Positions 42,203 to 50,761 of a DNA stretch of 64,000 nt are shown piece after piece (the first letter of the stretch is position 1; each line of letters starts with the position of its first letter). Source of the stretch: Ponticoccus alexandrii (GTDB lineage: Bacteria; Pseudomonadota; Alphaproteobacteria; Rhodobacterales; Rhodobacteraceae); NCBI RefSeq assembly GCF_016806125.1, contig NZ_CP047166.1:124001-188000 (forward strand), read 5' to 3'. The translations under genes were made by a program, and so were the position numbers. The notes beneath the pieces were generated by a model. It worked only from the letters and a program-made list of their open reading frames with translations, did no database searches and was not told the origin of the DNA.

Positions 42203-43447
42203 ATGACCGAGAGCAGGATCACCGTCACCTACCGGCTGGAAACGCCCGGCGACATCGAGGCTCTGGCGGTCAAGGTCGCCTCGGATCAGTCGACCGGCAC
42301 CTTCACGGCGCTGCCCGGCGAGACCGATGCGGTGCGCGCGCGCTGCGCGGCCCGCGTCGAGCAGGTGACCATGCTGGCGGATGCAGAGCGGTCGGGCCTG
42401 CCGGACGACCGATCCGGCCCGTTCCACCGCGCCGACGTGAAGATTTCCTTCCCGCTGGAGGCCGTGGGCACCGATGTGGCGGCGCTGATGACGATCTGCG
42501 TGCATGGCGCGTGGTCGGTGCGCGGGCTGACCGGCGCCCGGGTGATGGACATCGACCTGCCGGACGAATGGTCCTGCCACCCCGGTCCGCAGTTCGGCGT
42601 GGCGGGCTCGCGCCGCCTGATGGGCGTGGACGAGGGCGTCATGATCGCCTCTATCATCAAGCCGTCGCTGGGGCTGTTGCCCGGCGAGACGGCGATTGTG
42701 GTGAAAGAACTGTGCGAGGCCGGTGTCGATTTCATCAAGGACGACGAAAAGCTGATGAGCCCCGGCTATTCGCTGCTGGAGGACCGGCTGAAGGCGATCA
42801 TGCCGGTGATCCGCGACCACGAGCAGAAGACCGGCAAGCGGGTGATGTATGCATGGGGCATCTCTTCCGCCGATCCAGAAGAGATGATGGCGAACCACGA
42901 TCTGGTGCTGGAGCACGGCGGCAATGCGGCGGTGGTGAACATCAACGCCATTGGCTTCGGCGGCATGACCTACCTGCGCAGGCGCTCGCGGCTGTGTCTG
43001 CACGCGCATCGCAACGGCTGGGATGTGCTGACGCGGCATCCGGCCATGGGGATGGAGTTCCGCGCCTACCAGAAGATCTGGCGTCTGCTGGGCGTCGATC
43101 AATTCCAGATCAATGGCATACGGGCGAAATACTGGGAGCCGGACGACAGCTTTGTCCGCAGTTTCTCGGATGTGACGACGCCGATCTTCGCGCCCGAGGA
43201 TTGCGCGCTGCCGGTGGTCTGTTCAGGCCAGTGGGGCGGGCAGGCGGTGGACACCTACGACCGAACGGGCGGGACGCTCGACCTGATGTACCTTGGCGGC
43301 GGCGGCATCCACGGCCACCCGGGCGGGGCGGCGGGCGGCGTGCGCGCGATCCGGCAGGCGTGGGACGCGGCGGCGGCGGGCCAGTCGCTGGAGGCACAGG
43401 CGCAGGACCACCCGGAGCTTGCGGCAGCCCTGGCGACCTGGGGCTGA
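42203..43447 (+). CDS. oiaX: RuBisCO-like protein, probable 3-oxo-isoapionate-4-phosphate decarboxylase or transcarboxylase
   Basis: 414 residues; start chosen by GGAGGGG five bases before ATG. RuBisCO large-chain fold with carbamate lysine K179 in 'DFIKDDEK' (D181 and E182 as metal ligands), first phosphate lysine K153 in 'IIKPSLGL', H269/R270 in 'LHAHRNG', loop 6 lysine K309 in 'AKYWE', Ser341 and 'GGGGIHGHPGG'. Two RuBisCO residues are replaced: Lys177 is Ser155, and the Asn123 position appears to be Gly. It therefore cannot be a CO2-fixing RuBisCO. The partner kinase and ApnO-like genes point to the apionate RLPs OiaX (gives L-erythrulose 1-phosphate) or OiaT (transcarboxylase/hydrolase). 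OiaX fits the adjacent EryC-H-I set better; that choice is inference. Confidence 0.65.
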   Translation: MTESRITVTYRLETPGDIEALAVKVASDQSTGTFTALPGETDAVRARCAARVEQVTMLADAERSGLPDDRSGPFHRADVKISFPLEAVGTDVAALMTICVHGAWSVRGLTGARVMDIDLPDEWSCHPGPQFGVAGSRRLMGVDEGVMIASIIKPSLGLLPGETAIVVKELCEAGVDFIKDDEKLMSPGYSLLEDRLKAIMPVIRDHEQKTGKRVMYAWGISSADPEEMMANHDLVLEHGGNAAVVNINAIGFGGMTYLRRRSRLCLHAHRNGWDVLTRHPAMGMEFRAYQKIWRLLGVDQFQINGIRAKYWEPDDSFVRSFSDVTTPIFAPEDCALPVVCSGQWGGQAVDTYDRTGGTLDLMYLGGGGIHGHPGGAAGGVRAIRQAWDAAAAGQSLEAQAQDHPELAAALATWG

Positions 43448-43626
43448 GGCGGGACGCCGGACATTGGCGGCGGGTGCCCCGGCGCGATACCGCGCTGTGG
43501 AATGGGCTGTCCGAGAGGTTCAGGGACTCACGGGCAGGGCTGAGACGCCCGCGCCCGGCGGTGTAGGATGGTGTCTTGCCGCGCCCGGTTAGCAGGCGGG
43601 GGCGATATCCGACGTTTCCGGCGCAC

Positions 43627-44850
43627 TCAGCCTTTCAGAAAGGCGTTGCGATCCACAAGGAAGCGTTCCGACAGCGGCAGGCTTGCGGCGCCAAGGGCGC
43701 GGGCGTCCGGGCCGATGGTGCCGGCGCGCACCTGTGGTATGTCGATCCCGGCAACGCTGATCCTGAACAATTGTTCGCTTGTGTAATCCACCAGTCGTGC
43801 GCGCACCGGCTCTGGCATCCAGCCGTCGATCATTACGCTTTCGAAGTCGATCAGGCAGACCGAGGAGAAAATGGCATAGGCCAGCCCCTCTGCCGCCTGC
43901 CTCAGCCATGCGTCAAGGATCGGCTCGGGAATATCCCAGTCCGTGCAATCGGCCCAGATCCCCTCCGAAGGGTGGCCGCCGTCCTTCAATGCCTTTTCCA
44001 GAGAAACCAGCGAGGCCACATCGACCAGTTGCCGCACCGTCGTGCCCTCGATCCCGATGGGGATCGACCCCAGAGCGGCGGCGTTCCCGGTCCGCCCGGT
44101 ATACAGCGTATTGTCCAGAACCAGCCCGCCGCCGACGAAGAATCCCATGAAGAAATACAGGAAGTCACGCGGCCTGTTCTGATCTCCGAAGACCAGTTCG
44201 GCCCCGCAGGCGGCAGAGGCATCGTTGCGCAGGAAGACGGGAAAGCTGCACTGTGCGGCGATCTCGGCGGCAATGTCGCGGTCGCGCCAAGCGTCCATGG
44301 CGCCGGGCTCCAGCGCAAGGAGGTCCGACCAGTCGTGCAGGCGGAAGGGAATCGCGATCCCCAGCCCCGCGACCCGCGTGCGCCGGTCCTGGGGCAGGTC
44401 GGCCAGCAGCGTCTCCATCGCCCCGGTCGCGAAGCGCACCACCGCATCGGGCGAGGGGAAGCGGTGTGCCTGCGCCTGCCGCCCGACGACCGTGCCGTGA
44501 AAATCGGTCAGCACAAGTTCAAGGCTCCGCCGCCCGACCTTGAGGCCAAGGAAATAGGCGCCCTCTGCGACAAGGCTCATGGGCACCGAGGGCTGGCCGA
44601 CTTTTCCGCGCAGCGGCTCGCCCTTTTTCAGCAGGCCCTCGGCCTCGAGCGCGCGCATGATCACCGACACCGTCTGCGCCGACAGTCCGGTCATGCGGGC
44701 GATCTCGGCCTTGGGCAAGGCCCCGACCTGCCGGATTAACGTCAGCACAAGCCGCTCGTTGTGCGCGCGCACTCCGGACTGGTTAGACCCGCGGGCATAG
44801 GTTGCCGTAGTCTGTGCCCCTGATTTGTTATTTTTATCAGGGCTTTGCAT
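43627..44850 (-). CDS. frcR: ROK-family transcriptional repressor
   Basis: 407 residues from ATG (a GTG seven codons earlier is possible). Winged helix at about 25-70 ('LPKAEIARMTGLSAQTVSVIMRALEAEGLL' region) and a ROK sugar-kinase-like domain. The ATP motif is degenerate ('GLKVGRRSLELVLTDFHG') and the CxCGxxGC zinc site is missing ('GNAAALGSIPIG' in its place), so this is a regulator and not a kinase. Divergent from the FrcBCA transporter genes with a perfect inverted-repeat operator between them; in Sinorhizobium the fructose transporter has a ROK regulator of this kind. Confidence 0.75.
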   Translation of the reverse strand: MQSPDKNNKSGAQTTATYARGSNQSGVRAHNERLVLTLIRQVGALPKAEIARMTGLSAQTVSVIMRALEAEGLLKKGEPLRGKVGQPSVPMSLVAEGAYFLGLKVGRRSLELVLTDFHGTVVGRQAQAHRFPSPDAVVRFATGAMETLLADLPQDRRTRVAGLGIAIPFRLHDWSDLLALEPGAMDAWRDRDIAAEIAAQCSFPVFLRNDASAACGAELVFGDQNRPRDFLYFFMGFFVGGGLVLDNTLYTGRTGNAAALGSIPIGIEGTTVRQLVDVASLVSLEKALKDGGHPSEGIWADCTDWDIPEPILDAWLRQAAEGLAYAIFSSVCLIDFESVMIDGWMPEPVRARLVDYTSEQLFRISVAGIDIPQVRAGTIGPDARALGAASLPLSERFLVDRNAFLKG

Positions 44851-44915
44851 GGCAGTTTCAGATTTTTCCACAAGGTTGATATGCGACGAAGGCTGTCAGG
44901 AAGGCAAGCGCAATG

Positions 44916-44950
44916 TCAATAATAAATACGATTGATTTATTTATTATTGA
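44916..44950. promoter_or_regulatory. Perfect 12-bp inverted-repeat operator between frcR and frcB
   Basis: TCAATAATAAAT and ATTTATTATTGA are exact complements with an 11-base spacer, the only strongly AT-rich palindrome in the window. TTGACA (44947-44952) overlaps the right arm and could be a -35 box of frcB; no good -10 follows at the usual distance. ROK repressors bind A/T-rich palindromes of this size. Confidence 0.75.
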
Positions 44951-45044
44951 CAGAAAGCAGGCGAATCTGCTTCTTGATTATAGCGGGAGGAAACCGTGGC
45001 GTCATGTCACAGGCCGCAGAGCTTTGGATATTTGGGAGGATACG

Positions 45045-46070
45045 ATGAAGAAATTCCTTGCCGGTACGGCAATCGCCCTGACCGCCGCGGCGCTGGCGTC
45101 GGGCGCACAGGCTGCCAGCCACTCGGTCGGTGCCTGCCTGATCACCAAGACCGACACCAACCCCTTCTTCGTCAAGATGAAGGAAGGCGCGACCGCCAAG
45201 GCCGAAGAACTTGGCATCGACCTCAAGACCTTCGCGGGCAAGGTCGACGGTGACCACGAGACGCAGGTTCAGGCCATCGAGACCTGCATCGCCGACGGCG
45301 CCAAGGGCATCCTGATCGCCGCCTCCGACACCTCTTCCATCGTGCCCGCCGTGCAGCAGGCGCGCGAGGCTGGCCTTGTCGTCATCGCGCTCGACACGCC
45401 GCTGAACCCCATCGACGCCGCCGATGCGACCTTTGCCACCGACAACTTCCTTGCCGGTGAACTGATCGGCAAGTGGGCCGCCGCCCAGCTGGGCGACGCT
45501 GCCGCCGATGCCAAGATCGCCATGCTGGACCTCGCCGTGTCGCAGCCCACCGTGGGCGTGCTGCGCGATCAGGGCTTCCTGACCGGCTTCGGCATCGATG
45601 TCATGGACCCGAACAAGTGGGGCGACGAGGAAGACCCGCGCATCGTCGGCAACGACGTCACGCAGGGCAATGAAGAGGGTGGCCGCCGCGCCATGGAGAG
45701 CCTGCTGGCCTCCGACCCGATGATCAACGTCGTCTACACCATCAACGAGCCCGCCGCCGCCGGTGCCTACGAGGCGCTGAAGGCCATCGGCCGTGAGAAC
45801 GACGTGCTGATCGTCTCGGTCGACGGTGGCTGCCCCGGCATCCAGAACGTCGCCGACGGCGTGATCGGCGCCACCTCGCAGCAGTATCCGCTGAAGATGG
45901 CCTCGCTGGGCATCGAGGCGATTGCCAAGTGGGCCGAGGACGGCACCAAGCCCGAGCCGACCGAGGGCAAGGACTTCTTCGACACCGGCGTGGCGCTGGT
46001 GACGGACAAGCCCGCCGAGGGCGTCGAGTCGATCTCGGTTCAGGAAGGCACCGACCTCTGCTGGGGCTGA
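45045..46070 (+). CDS. frcB: Fructose-type ABC transporter substrate-binding protein
   Basis: 341 residues from ATG after GGGAGGATACG. Signal peptide 1-24 (AQAAS). The mature sequence matches FrcB-type proteins in several blocks ('[18 protein letters not shown]', '[20 protein letters not shown]', '[19 protein letters not shown]', '[20 protein letters not shown]'), with Asn/Asp/Arg positions that bind fructose, mannose or ribose. Periplasmic. Followed by 127 bases with a GC hairpin (GGCAGGCCTGCC) that may protect its mRNA. Confidence 0.8.
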   Translation: MKKFLAGTAIALTAAALASGAQAASHSVGACLITKTDTNPFFVKMKEGATAKAEELGIDLKTFAGKVDGDHETQVQAIETCIADGAKGILIAASDTSSIVPAVQQAREAGLVVIALDTPLNPIDAADATFATDNFLAGELIGKWAAAQLGDAAADAKIAMLDLAVSQPTVGVLRDQGFLTGFGIDVMDPNKWGDEEDPRIVGNDVTQGNEEGGRRAMESLLASDPMINVVYTINEPAAAGAYEALKAIGRENDVLIVSVDGGCPGIQNVADGVIGATSQQYPLKMASLGIEAIAKWAEDGTKPEPTEGKDFFDTGVALVTDKPAEGVESISVQEGTDLCWG

Positions 46071-46197
46071 TCCCCGCCTGACAGACGCGAGGGGGCGGCA
46101 GGCCTGCCCCTTCGCCGTGGACGCGACCGGTTCCCCTGCGCTAGGCTGAACCGGTAACGCGCATCAAGACGCATCCAGACACCAGGGGGAGGAACCC

Positions 46198-47268
46198 ATG
46201 TCAGAGACTGCCTCGAAAGGGCAGGACTACGAGTCGTCGTTGTCCGGTGCCACGTCCGGCGTGGCCGAGTTCGAAAGGCGCAAGGGGGCGTTGTATTCCG
46301 TCCAGCATGCGCTGCACACGAACCCGGCGCTGGTCCCGCTGATCGTTCTCGTCCTGTCGATCGTCGTTTTCGGCCTGCTTCTGGGGTCGAAGTTCTTCTC
46401 ACCCTTCGCGCTGACGCTGATCCTGCAACAGGTCCAGATCGTCGGCATCGTCGCGGCGGCGCAGTCGCTGGTCATCCTGACCGCCGGCATCGACCTCTCG
46501 GTCGGCGCGATCATGGTGCTGTCCTCGGTCGTGATGGGGCAGTTCACCTTCCGCTACGGGCTGCCGCCCGCTGTGGCGGTGCTCTGCGGGCTGGCCTGCG
46601 GCACGCTGATGGGCTTCATCAACGGCATCCTCGTGGCCAAGGTCAAGCTGCCGCCCTTCATCGTGACTCTGGGCATGTGGCAGATCGTGCTGGCGACCAA
46701 CTTCCTCTATTCCGCGAACGAGACGATCCGTGCGCAGGACATCGAGGCTCAGGCGCCGCTGTTCCAGTTCTTCGGTACGGTCATCGCCATCGGCGGCGCG
46801 CGTCTGACCTATGGCGCGATCTTCATGGTCGTGCTGTTCCTCTTCCTTGCCTACGTGCTGAAACAGACCGCCTGGGGACGCCATGTCTACGCCATCGGGG
46901 ACGACAAGGAAGCGGCAGAGCTTTCGGGGATCGAGACCGACAAGGTGCTGATCTCGGTCTACATGGCCTCGGGGCTGATCTGCGCCTTCGCCGGCTGGGC
47001 CCTTGTGGGGCGGATCGGGTCTGTGTCGCCGACCTCTGGTCAGCTTGCCAACATCGAGTCGATCACCGCCGTGGTGATCGGGGGCATCTCGCTCTTCGGG
47101 GGGCGCGGCGATGTGCTGGGGTCGCTCTTCGGGGCGCTGATCGTGGGGGTCTTCACGCTGGGCCTGCGCCTTCTGGGGGCGGACGCGCAGTGGACCTACC
47201 TGCTGATCGGCGTTCTCATCATCGCCGCCGTCGCGGTGGATCAGTGGATCCGGAAGGTGTCGACATGA
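46198..47268 (+). CDS. frcC: Fructose-type ABC transporter permease
   Basis: 356 residues with a 45-residue cytoplasmic N-terminus and about ten helices. 'VILTAGIDLSVGAIMVLSSV' and 'VVIGGISLFGGRGDVLGSLFGA' are the RbsC/FrcC-type motifs. Inner membrane. Start ATG follows GGGGGAGGAACCC. Confidence 0.82.
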   Translation: MSETASKGQDYESSLSGATSGVAEFERRKGALYSVQHALHTNPALVPLIVLVLSIVVFGLLLGSKFFSPFALTLILQQVQIVGIVAAAQSLVILTAGIDLSVGAIMVLSSVVMGQFTFRYGLPPAVAVLCGLACGTLMGFINGILVAKVKLPPFIVTLGMWQIVLATNFLYSANETIRAQDIEAQAPLFQFFGTVIAIGGARLTYGAIFMVVLFLFLAYVLKQTAWGRHVYAIGDDKEAAELSGIETDKVLISVYMASGLICAFAGWALVGRIGSVSPTSGQLANIESITAVVIGGISLFGGRGDVLGSLFGALIVGVFTLGLRLLGADAQWTYLLIGVLIIAAVAVDQWIRKVST

Positions 47269-47368
47269 CCCGGTGCACAACCCTTTCGGCGGCACGTCCG
47301 CCTGCCGGGGACCGGTCCGGCCATCATAGCAGCGCGGCGCGGCCGCTTGGGATCAGAAAGGCATCGAC

Positions 47369-48169
47369 ATGACCGTTCAACCCGTCGTTCAGGGCCGTGG
47401 CATCGTCAAGCGATACGGCCATGTCACCGCCATCGACCATTCGGACTTCGACCTCTACCCCGGCGAGGTGCTGGCGGTGATCGGGGACAACGGGGCGGGC
47501 AAGTCGTCGATCGTCAAGGCGATCTGCGGCGCCGTCCAGCCCGACGAGGGCGAGATCATGATCGAGGGCAAGCCCGTCCATTTCTCCTCGCCGCTGCAGG
47601 CGCGGGAAATGGGGATCGAGATCGTCTACCAGCAGCTGGCCCTGTCGCCCGCGCTGTCCATCGCGGACAACATGTTCGCGGGCCGCGAGCTGCGCAAACC
47701 GGGCATCATGGGTACGGTCTTCCGGCAACTCGACAAGAAGGCGATGGAGAAATTCGCCCGCGACAAGCTGACGGAGCTTGGCCTGATGACGGTGCAGTCG
47801 ATCAATCAGGCGGTCGAGACGCTGTCGGGCGGTCAGCGTCAGGGCGTCGCCGTGGCCCGCGCCGCGGCCTTCGCCAGGAAGTTCATCATCATGGATGAAC
47901 CGACCGCCGCGCTGGGGGTCAAGGAAAGCCGCCGCGTGCTGGAACTGATCCAGGACGTGCGGGCCAAGGGCATCCCGATCATCCTGATCAGCCACAACAT
48001 GCCGCATGTCTTCGAGGTGGCGGACCGCGTGCACATCCACCGGCTGGGCAAGCGTCACGCGGTGGTCGACCCGAACAAGATCACTATGTCGGATGCCGTG
48101 GCGATCATGACCGGCGCGCAGGAACCGCCCCCGGTCGAGGAACAGCAACTCGCCCCCAAAGCCGCCTAG
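47369..48169 (+). CDS. frcA: Fructose-type ABC transporter ATPase, single domain
   Basis: 266 residues with one ABC domain, unlike the tandem RbsA/EryE type: Walker A 'GDNGAGKSSIVKAIC', signature 'LSGGQRQGVAVARAA', Walker B 'FIIMDEPTAAL', H-loop 'ILISHNMPHVFEVAD'. The single-domain form and gene order B-C-A match the rhizobial frc system. 100 bases separate it from frcC, with a weak ribosome site (AAAGG). Confidence 0.8.
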   Translation: MTVQPVVQGRGIVKRYGHVTAIDHSDFDLYPGEVLAVIGDNGAGKSSIVKAICGAVQPDEGEIMIEGKPVHFSSPLQAREMGIEIVYQQLALSPALSIADNMFAGRELRKPGIMGTVFRQLDKKAMEKFARDKLTELGLMTVQSINQAVETLSGGQRQGVAVARAAAFARKFIIMDEPTAALGVKESRRVLELIQDVRAKGIPIILISHNMPHVFEVADRVHIHRLGKRHAVVDPNKITMSDAVAIMTGAQEPPPVEEQQLAPKAA

Positions 48170-48177
48170 GACACGCG

Positions 48178-48208
48178 CCCGCGCCCCACGCCGGGGCGCG
48201 GGTCTTTT
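48178..48208 (+). terminator. Terminator of the frcBCA operon
   Basis: CCCGCGCCCC-ACGCC-GGGGCGCGGG is a perfect ten-pair stem followed by TCTTTT, nine bases after the frcA stop. Strong intrinsic terminator. Confidence 0.85.
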
Positions 48209-48293
48209 CCATCCTGCTTCTTCTCTGGGCAAATACTCCGGGGGTGCGGGGGCTGGCCCCCGCGCAGGCTCGCCAAATGCGCAACACTGCGAT

Positions 48294-48305
48294 GTTAGCG
48301 TTAAC
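48294..48305 (+). promoter_or_regulatory. LacI-type palindrome upstream of glgP
   Basis: GTTAGC/GTTAAC is a near-perfect 12-base palindrome centred on CG, the pattern of LacI-family operators, 78 bases before the glgP start. The 175 bases between the frcA terminator and glgP otherwise show only a GGAGGAA site too far from the ATG. Confidence 0.4.
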
Positions 48306-48382
48306 TGGTGCGAGGGGCAGACTTGTGCGGCCCATGCCCTAGTGTTGATGTGGGAGGAATCGCAAGCCACGGGACGCCTGTC

Positions 48383-50761
48383 ATGAAAGATGCCATCCTC
48401 GCCCATCTCCGCTATGGTCTTGGCAAGGACGCCAGCCACTCTTCCGTCTACGACTGGCGCATGGCGCTGTCCCACGCGCTGCGCGACCGGGCCGTCGATC
48501 ACTGGATTCCCTCGACGCAGACGACCTACGCGCGCAAGGCGAAGCGGGTCTACTACCTGTCGATGGAATTCCTGATCGGGCGTCTGGTCGAGGACATGGC
48601 CGCCAACCTCGGCGCCACCGAAGAGGCGCGCGCGGCACTGGCCGAACTTGGGCAGGATTTCGACACGCTGGTCCGCGACGAGCCTGACGCGGCACTGGGC
48701 AACGGCGGTCTGGGGCGGCTGGCGGCCTGTTTCATGGACAGCCTCGCGACGCTGGGCATTCCGGCGATGGGCTACGGCATCCGCTACGAGCACGGGCTCT
48801 TCGAACAGGATTTCGTCGACGGCCAGCAGATCGAAAAGCCCGAGACATGGCTGAGCCAGAAGCACGCCTGGGAGTTCGAGCGCCCCGAGGTGCAGTATTC
48901 CATCACCTTCGGCGGCCACGTCGAACACCACGACGGCCGCGCGCACTGGCACCCGCACGAGACCGTCTTTGCCACCGCCCACGACACCCCGGTGATCGGC
49001 TGGCAGGGGCGCTGGGGCAACACGCTGCGGCTGTGGTCGGCGCAGCCGGTCAAGATCTTCGACCTCGCCAGCTTCAACCGGGGCGACTACCTCGCCGCCA
49101 GCCGGTCAGAGGCGCTGGCCCGCACTATCTGCCGCGTGCTTTATCCCGACGACACCACCGAGACCGGCAAGGAGTTGCGGCTGAAGCAGGAGTACTTCTT
49201 CACCGCCGCCTCGATTCAGGACCTGATCCGGCGCTTCCTCGTCACCCATGACGACATCCGCAGGCTGGACGAGGCCGCGGCGATCCAGCTGAACGACACC
49301 CACCCCGCCATCGCCGGGCCGGAACTGGTGCGCCTGCTGGTCGACGTTCACGGGTTGGGCATGGGAGAGGCCATCGACCTCGCCCGCCGCTGCCTTGGCT
49401 ACACCAACCACACGCTTCTGCCCGAGGCGCTGGAGCGCTGGCCCGAGTGGCTCTTTGGTCGCGTCCTGCCGCGCCATCTGGAGATCATCCGAGAGATCGA
49501 GGCGACCCAGCAGGCGGAATTCGCGGGCAGCCCGCGCATTCTGGATCATGGCAACGTGCAGATGGGGGAACTGGCCTTCATCATGGCGCACAAGGTCAAC
49601 GGCGTCTCGGCCCTGCACACCGATCTGGTCAAGCAGACGCTGTTTTCCGACCTGCACCGCATCCACCCGACGCGGATCATCAACCAGACCAACGGCATCA
49701 CCCCGCGCCGCTGGCTGCACACCTGCAATCCGGCGCTGTCGGGCCTGATCACGGGCGCCATCGGCGACGGCTGGGTCGCGGATCTGGAGCAGTTGAAGGC
49801 GCTGAAGGGCAAGACCGGCGACGCGGCCTTCCTGTCGGATTTCATGGCCGCCAAACGTCACAACAAAGAGCGGTTGTCGAACTGGGTGCAGCAGACGCTG
49901 GGGCAAAGCATTGACCCCGACGCCATGTTCGACGTGCAGATCAAGCGTATCCACGAATACAAGCGCCAGCACATGAACATTCTCGAGACCATCGCGTTGT
50001 GGAACGAGATGAAGGCCAACCCCGGCGCGGGCTGGCAGCCGCGCGTCAAGATCTTCGGCGGCAAGGCCGCACCCGGCTATCATGTCGCCAAGGAGATCAT
50101 TCACCTGATCAACGACGTCGCTACGGTCATCAACAACGATCCGGCAACCAAGGATCTGCTGCAGATCGTCTATCCGCCCAACTACAACGTCACCATGGCA
50201 GAGATGCTGATCCCCGCCGCCGACCTGTCGGAACAGATCTCCACGGCGGGCAAGGAGGCTTCGGGCACCGGCAACATGAAATTCGCCCTGAACGGCGCGC
50301 TGACCATCGGCACGCTGGACGGTGCCAACGTCGAGATCCGCGAGCATGTGGGGGCCGAGAACTTCTTCCTCTTCGGCCTGACCGCGCAAGAGATCATGGA
50401 GGCGCGCAAGCAGCCCGGCTTCGCCCGCGCCACCATCGAGAAAAGCCCCCGCATGCAGCGCGTGCTGCAACAGATCGCCGAGGGGCGGTTCTCGCCCGGG
50501 GATGCCTCGCGCTATCATGGTTTCGTCGGGAATCTCTGGGATCACGACTATTTCTGCGTCTCGCTGGACTTCGACAATTACTACGACACCCAGCGCCGCG
50601 CGGACGAGGCCTTTGGCCACCGCGATGCATGGGCCGCCATGGCGCTGACCAACACGGCGGGGATGGGCTGGTTCTCGTCCGACCGCACCATACAGGGCTA
50701 CGCCCGCGACATCTGGGATGTCGGCCCGGCGGACGCCAAGACACTGGAGAAGACTGGATGA
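48383..50761 (+). CDS. glgP: Glycogen phosphorylase
   Basis: 792 residues, near the usual length. N-terminal '[22 protein letters not shown]', catalytic '[20 protein letters not shown]', and the pyridoxal-phosphate lysine in '[20 protein letters not shown]'. Releases glucose 1-phosphate from glycogen. The frame is open 25 codons upstream; ATG 48383 gives the expected N-terminus although its ribosome site is poor (GGGACG). First gene of the glg operon, overlapping glgB by ATGA. Confidence 0.95.
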   Translation: MKDAILAHLRYGLGKDASHSSVYDWRMALSHALRDRAVDHWIPSTQTTYARKAKRVYYLSMEFLIGRLVEDMAANLGATEEARAALAELGQDFDTLVRDEPDAALGNGGLGRLAACFMDSLATLGIPAMGYGIRYEHGLFEQDFVDGQQIEKPETWLSQKHAWEFERPEVQYSITFGGHVEHHDGRAHWHPHETVFATAHDTPVIGWQGRWGNTLRLWSAQPVKIFDLASFNRGDYLAASRSEALARTICRVLYPDDTTETGKELRLKQEYFFTAASIQDLIRRFLVTHDDIRRLDEAAAIQLNDTHPAIAGPELVRLLVDVHGLGMGEAIDLARRCLGYTNHTLLPEALERWPEWLFGRVLPRHLEIIREIEATQQAEFAGSPRILDHGNVQMGELAFIMAHKVNGVSALHTDLVKQTLFSDLHRIHPTRIINQTNGITPRRWLHTCNPALSGLITGAIGDGWVADLEQLKALKGKTGDAAFLSDFMAAKRHNKERLSNWVQQTLGQSIDPDAMFDVQIKRIHEYKRQHMNILETIALWNEMKANPGAGWQPRVKIFGGKAAPGYHVAKEIIHLINDVATVINNDPATKDLLQIVYPPNYNVTMAEMLIPAADLSEQISTAGKEASGTGNMKFALNGALTIGTLDGANVEIREHVGAENFFLFGLTAQEIMEARKQPGFARATIEKSPRMQRVLQQIAEGRFSPGDASRYHGFVGNLWDHDYFCVSLDFDNYYDTQRRADEAFGHRDAWAAMALTNTAGMGWFSSDRTIQGYARDIWDVGPADAKTLEKTG

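Noticed and set aside
41075-43102. A 675-residue reading of the Gfo/Idh/MocA gene
   Set aside because: The extra N-terminal part is antisense to the RuBisCO-like gene; a start with a strong ribosome site at 42094 gives the normal family length.
30095-43447. A Calvin cycle operon, suggested by RuBisCO-like, aldolase, bisphosphatase, Tpi-like and Rpi-like genes
   Set aside because: The RuBisCO-like protein lacks key residues, there is no phosphoribulokinase or small subunit, and the Tpi and Rpi genes match the ery isomerases.
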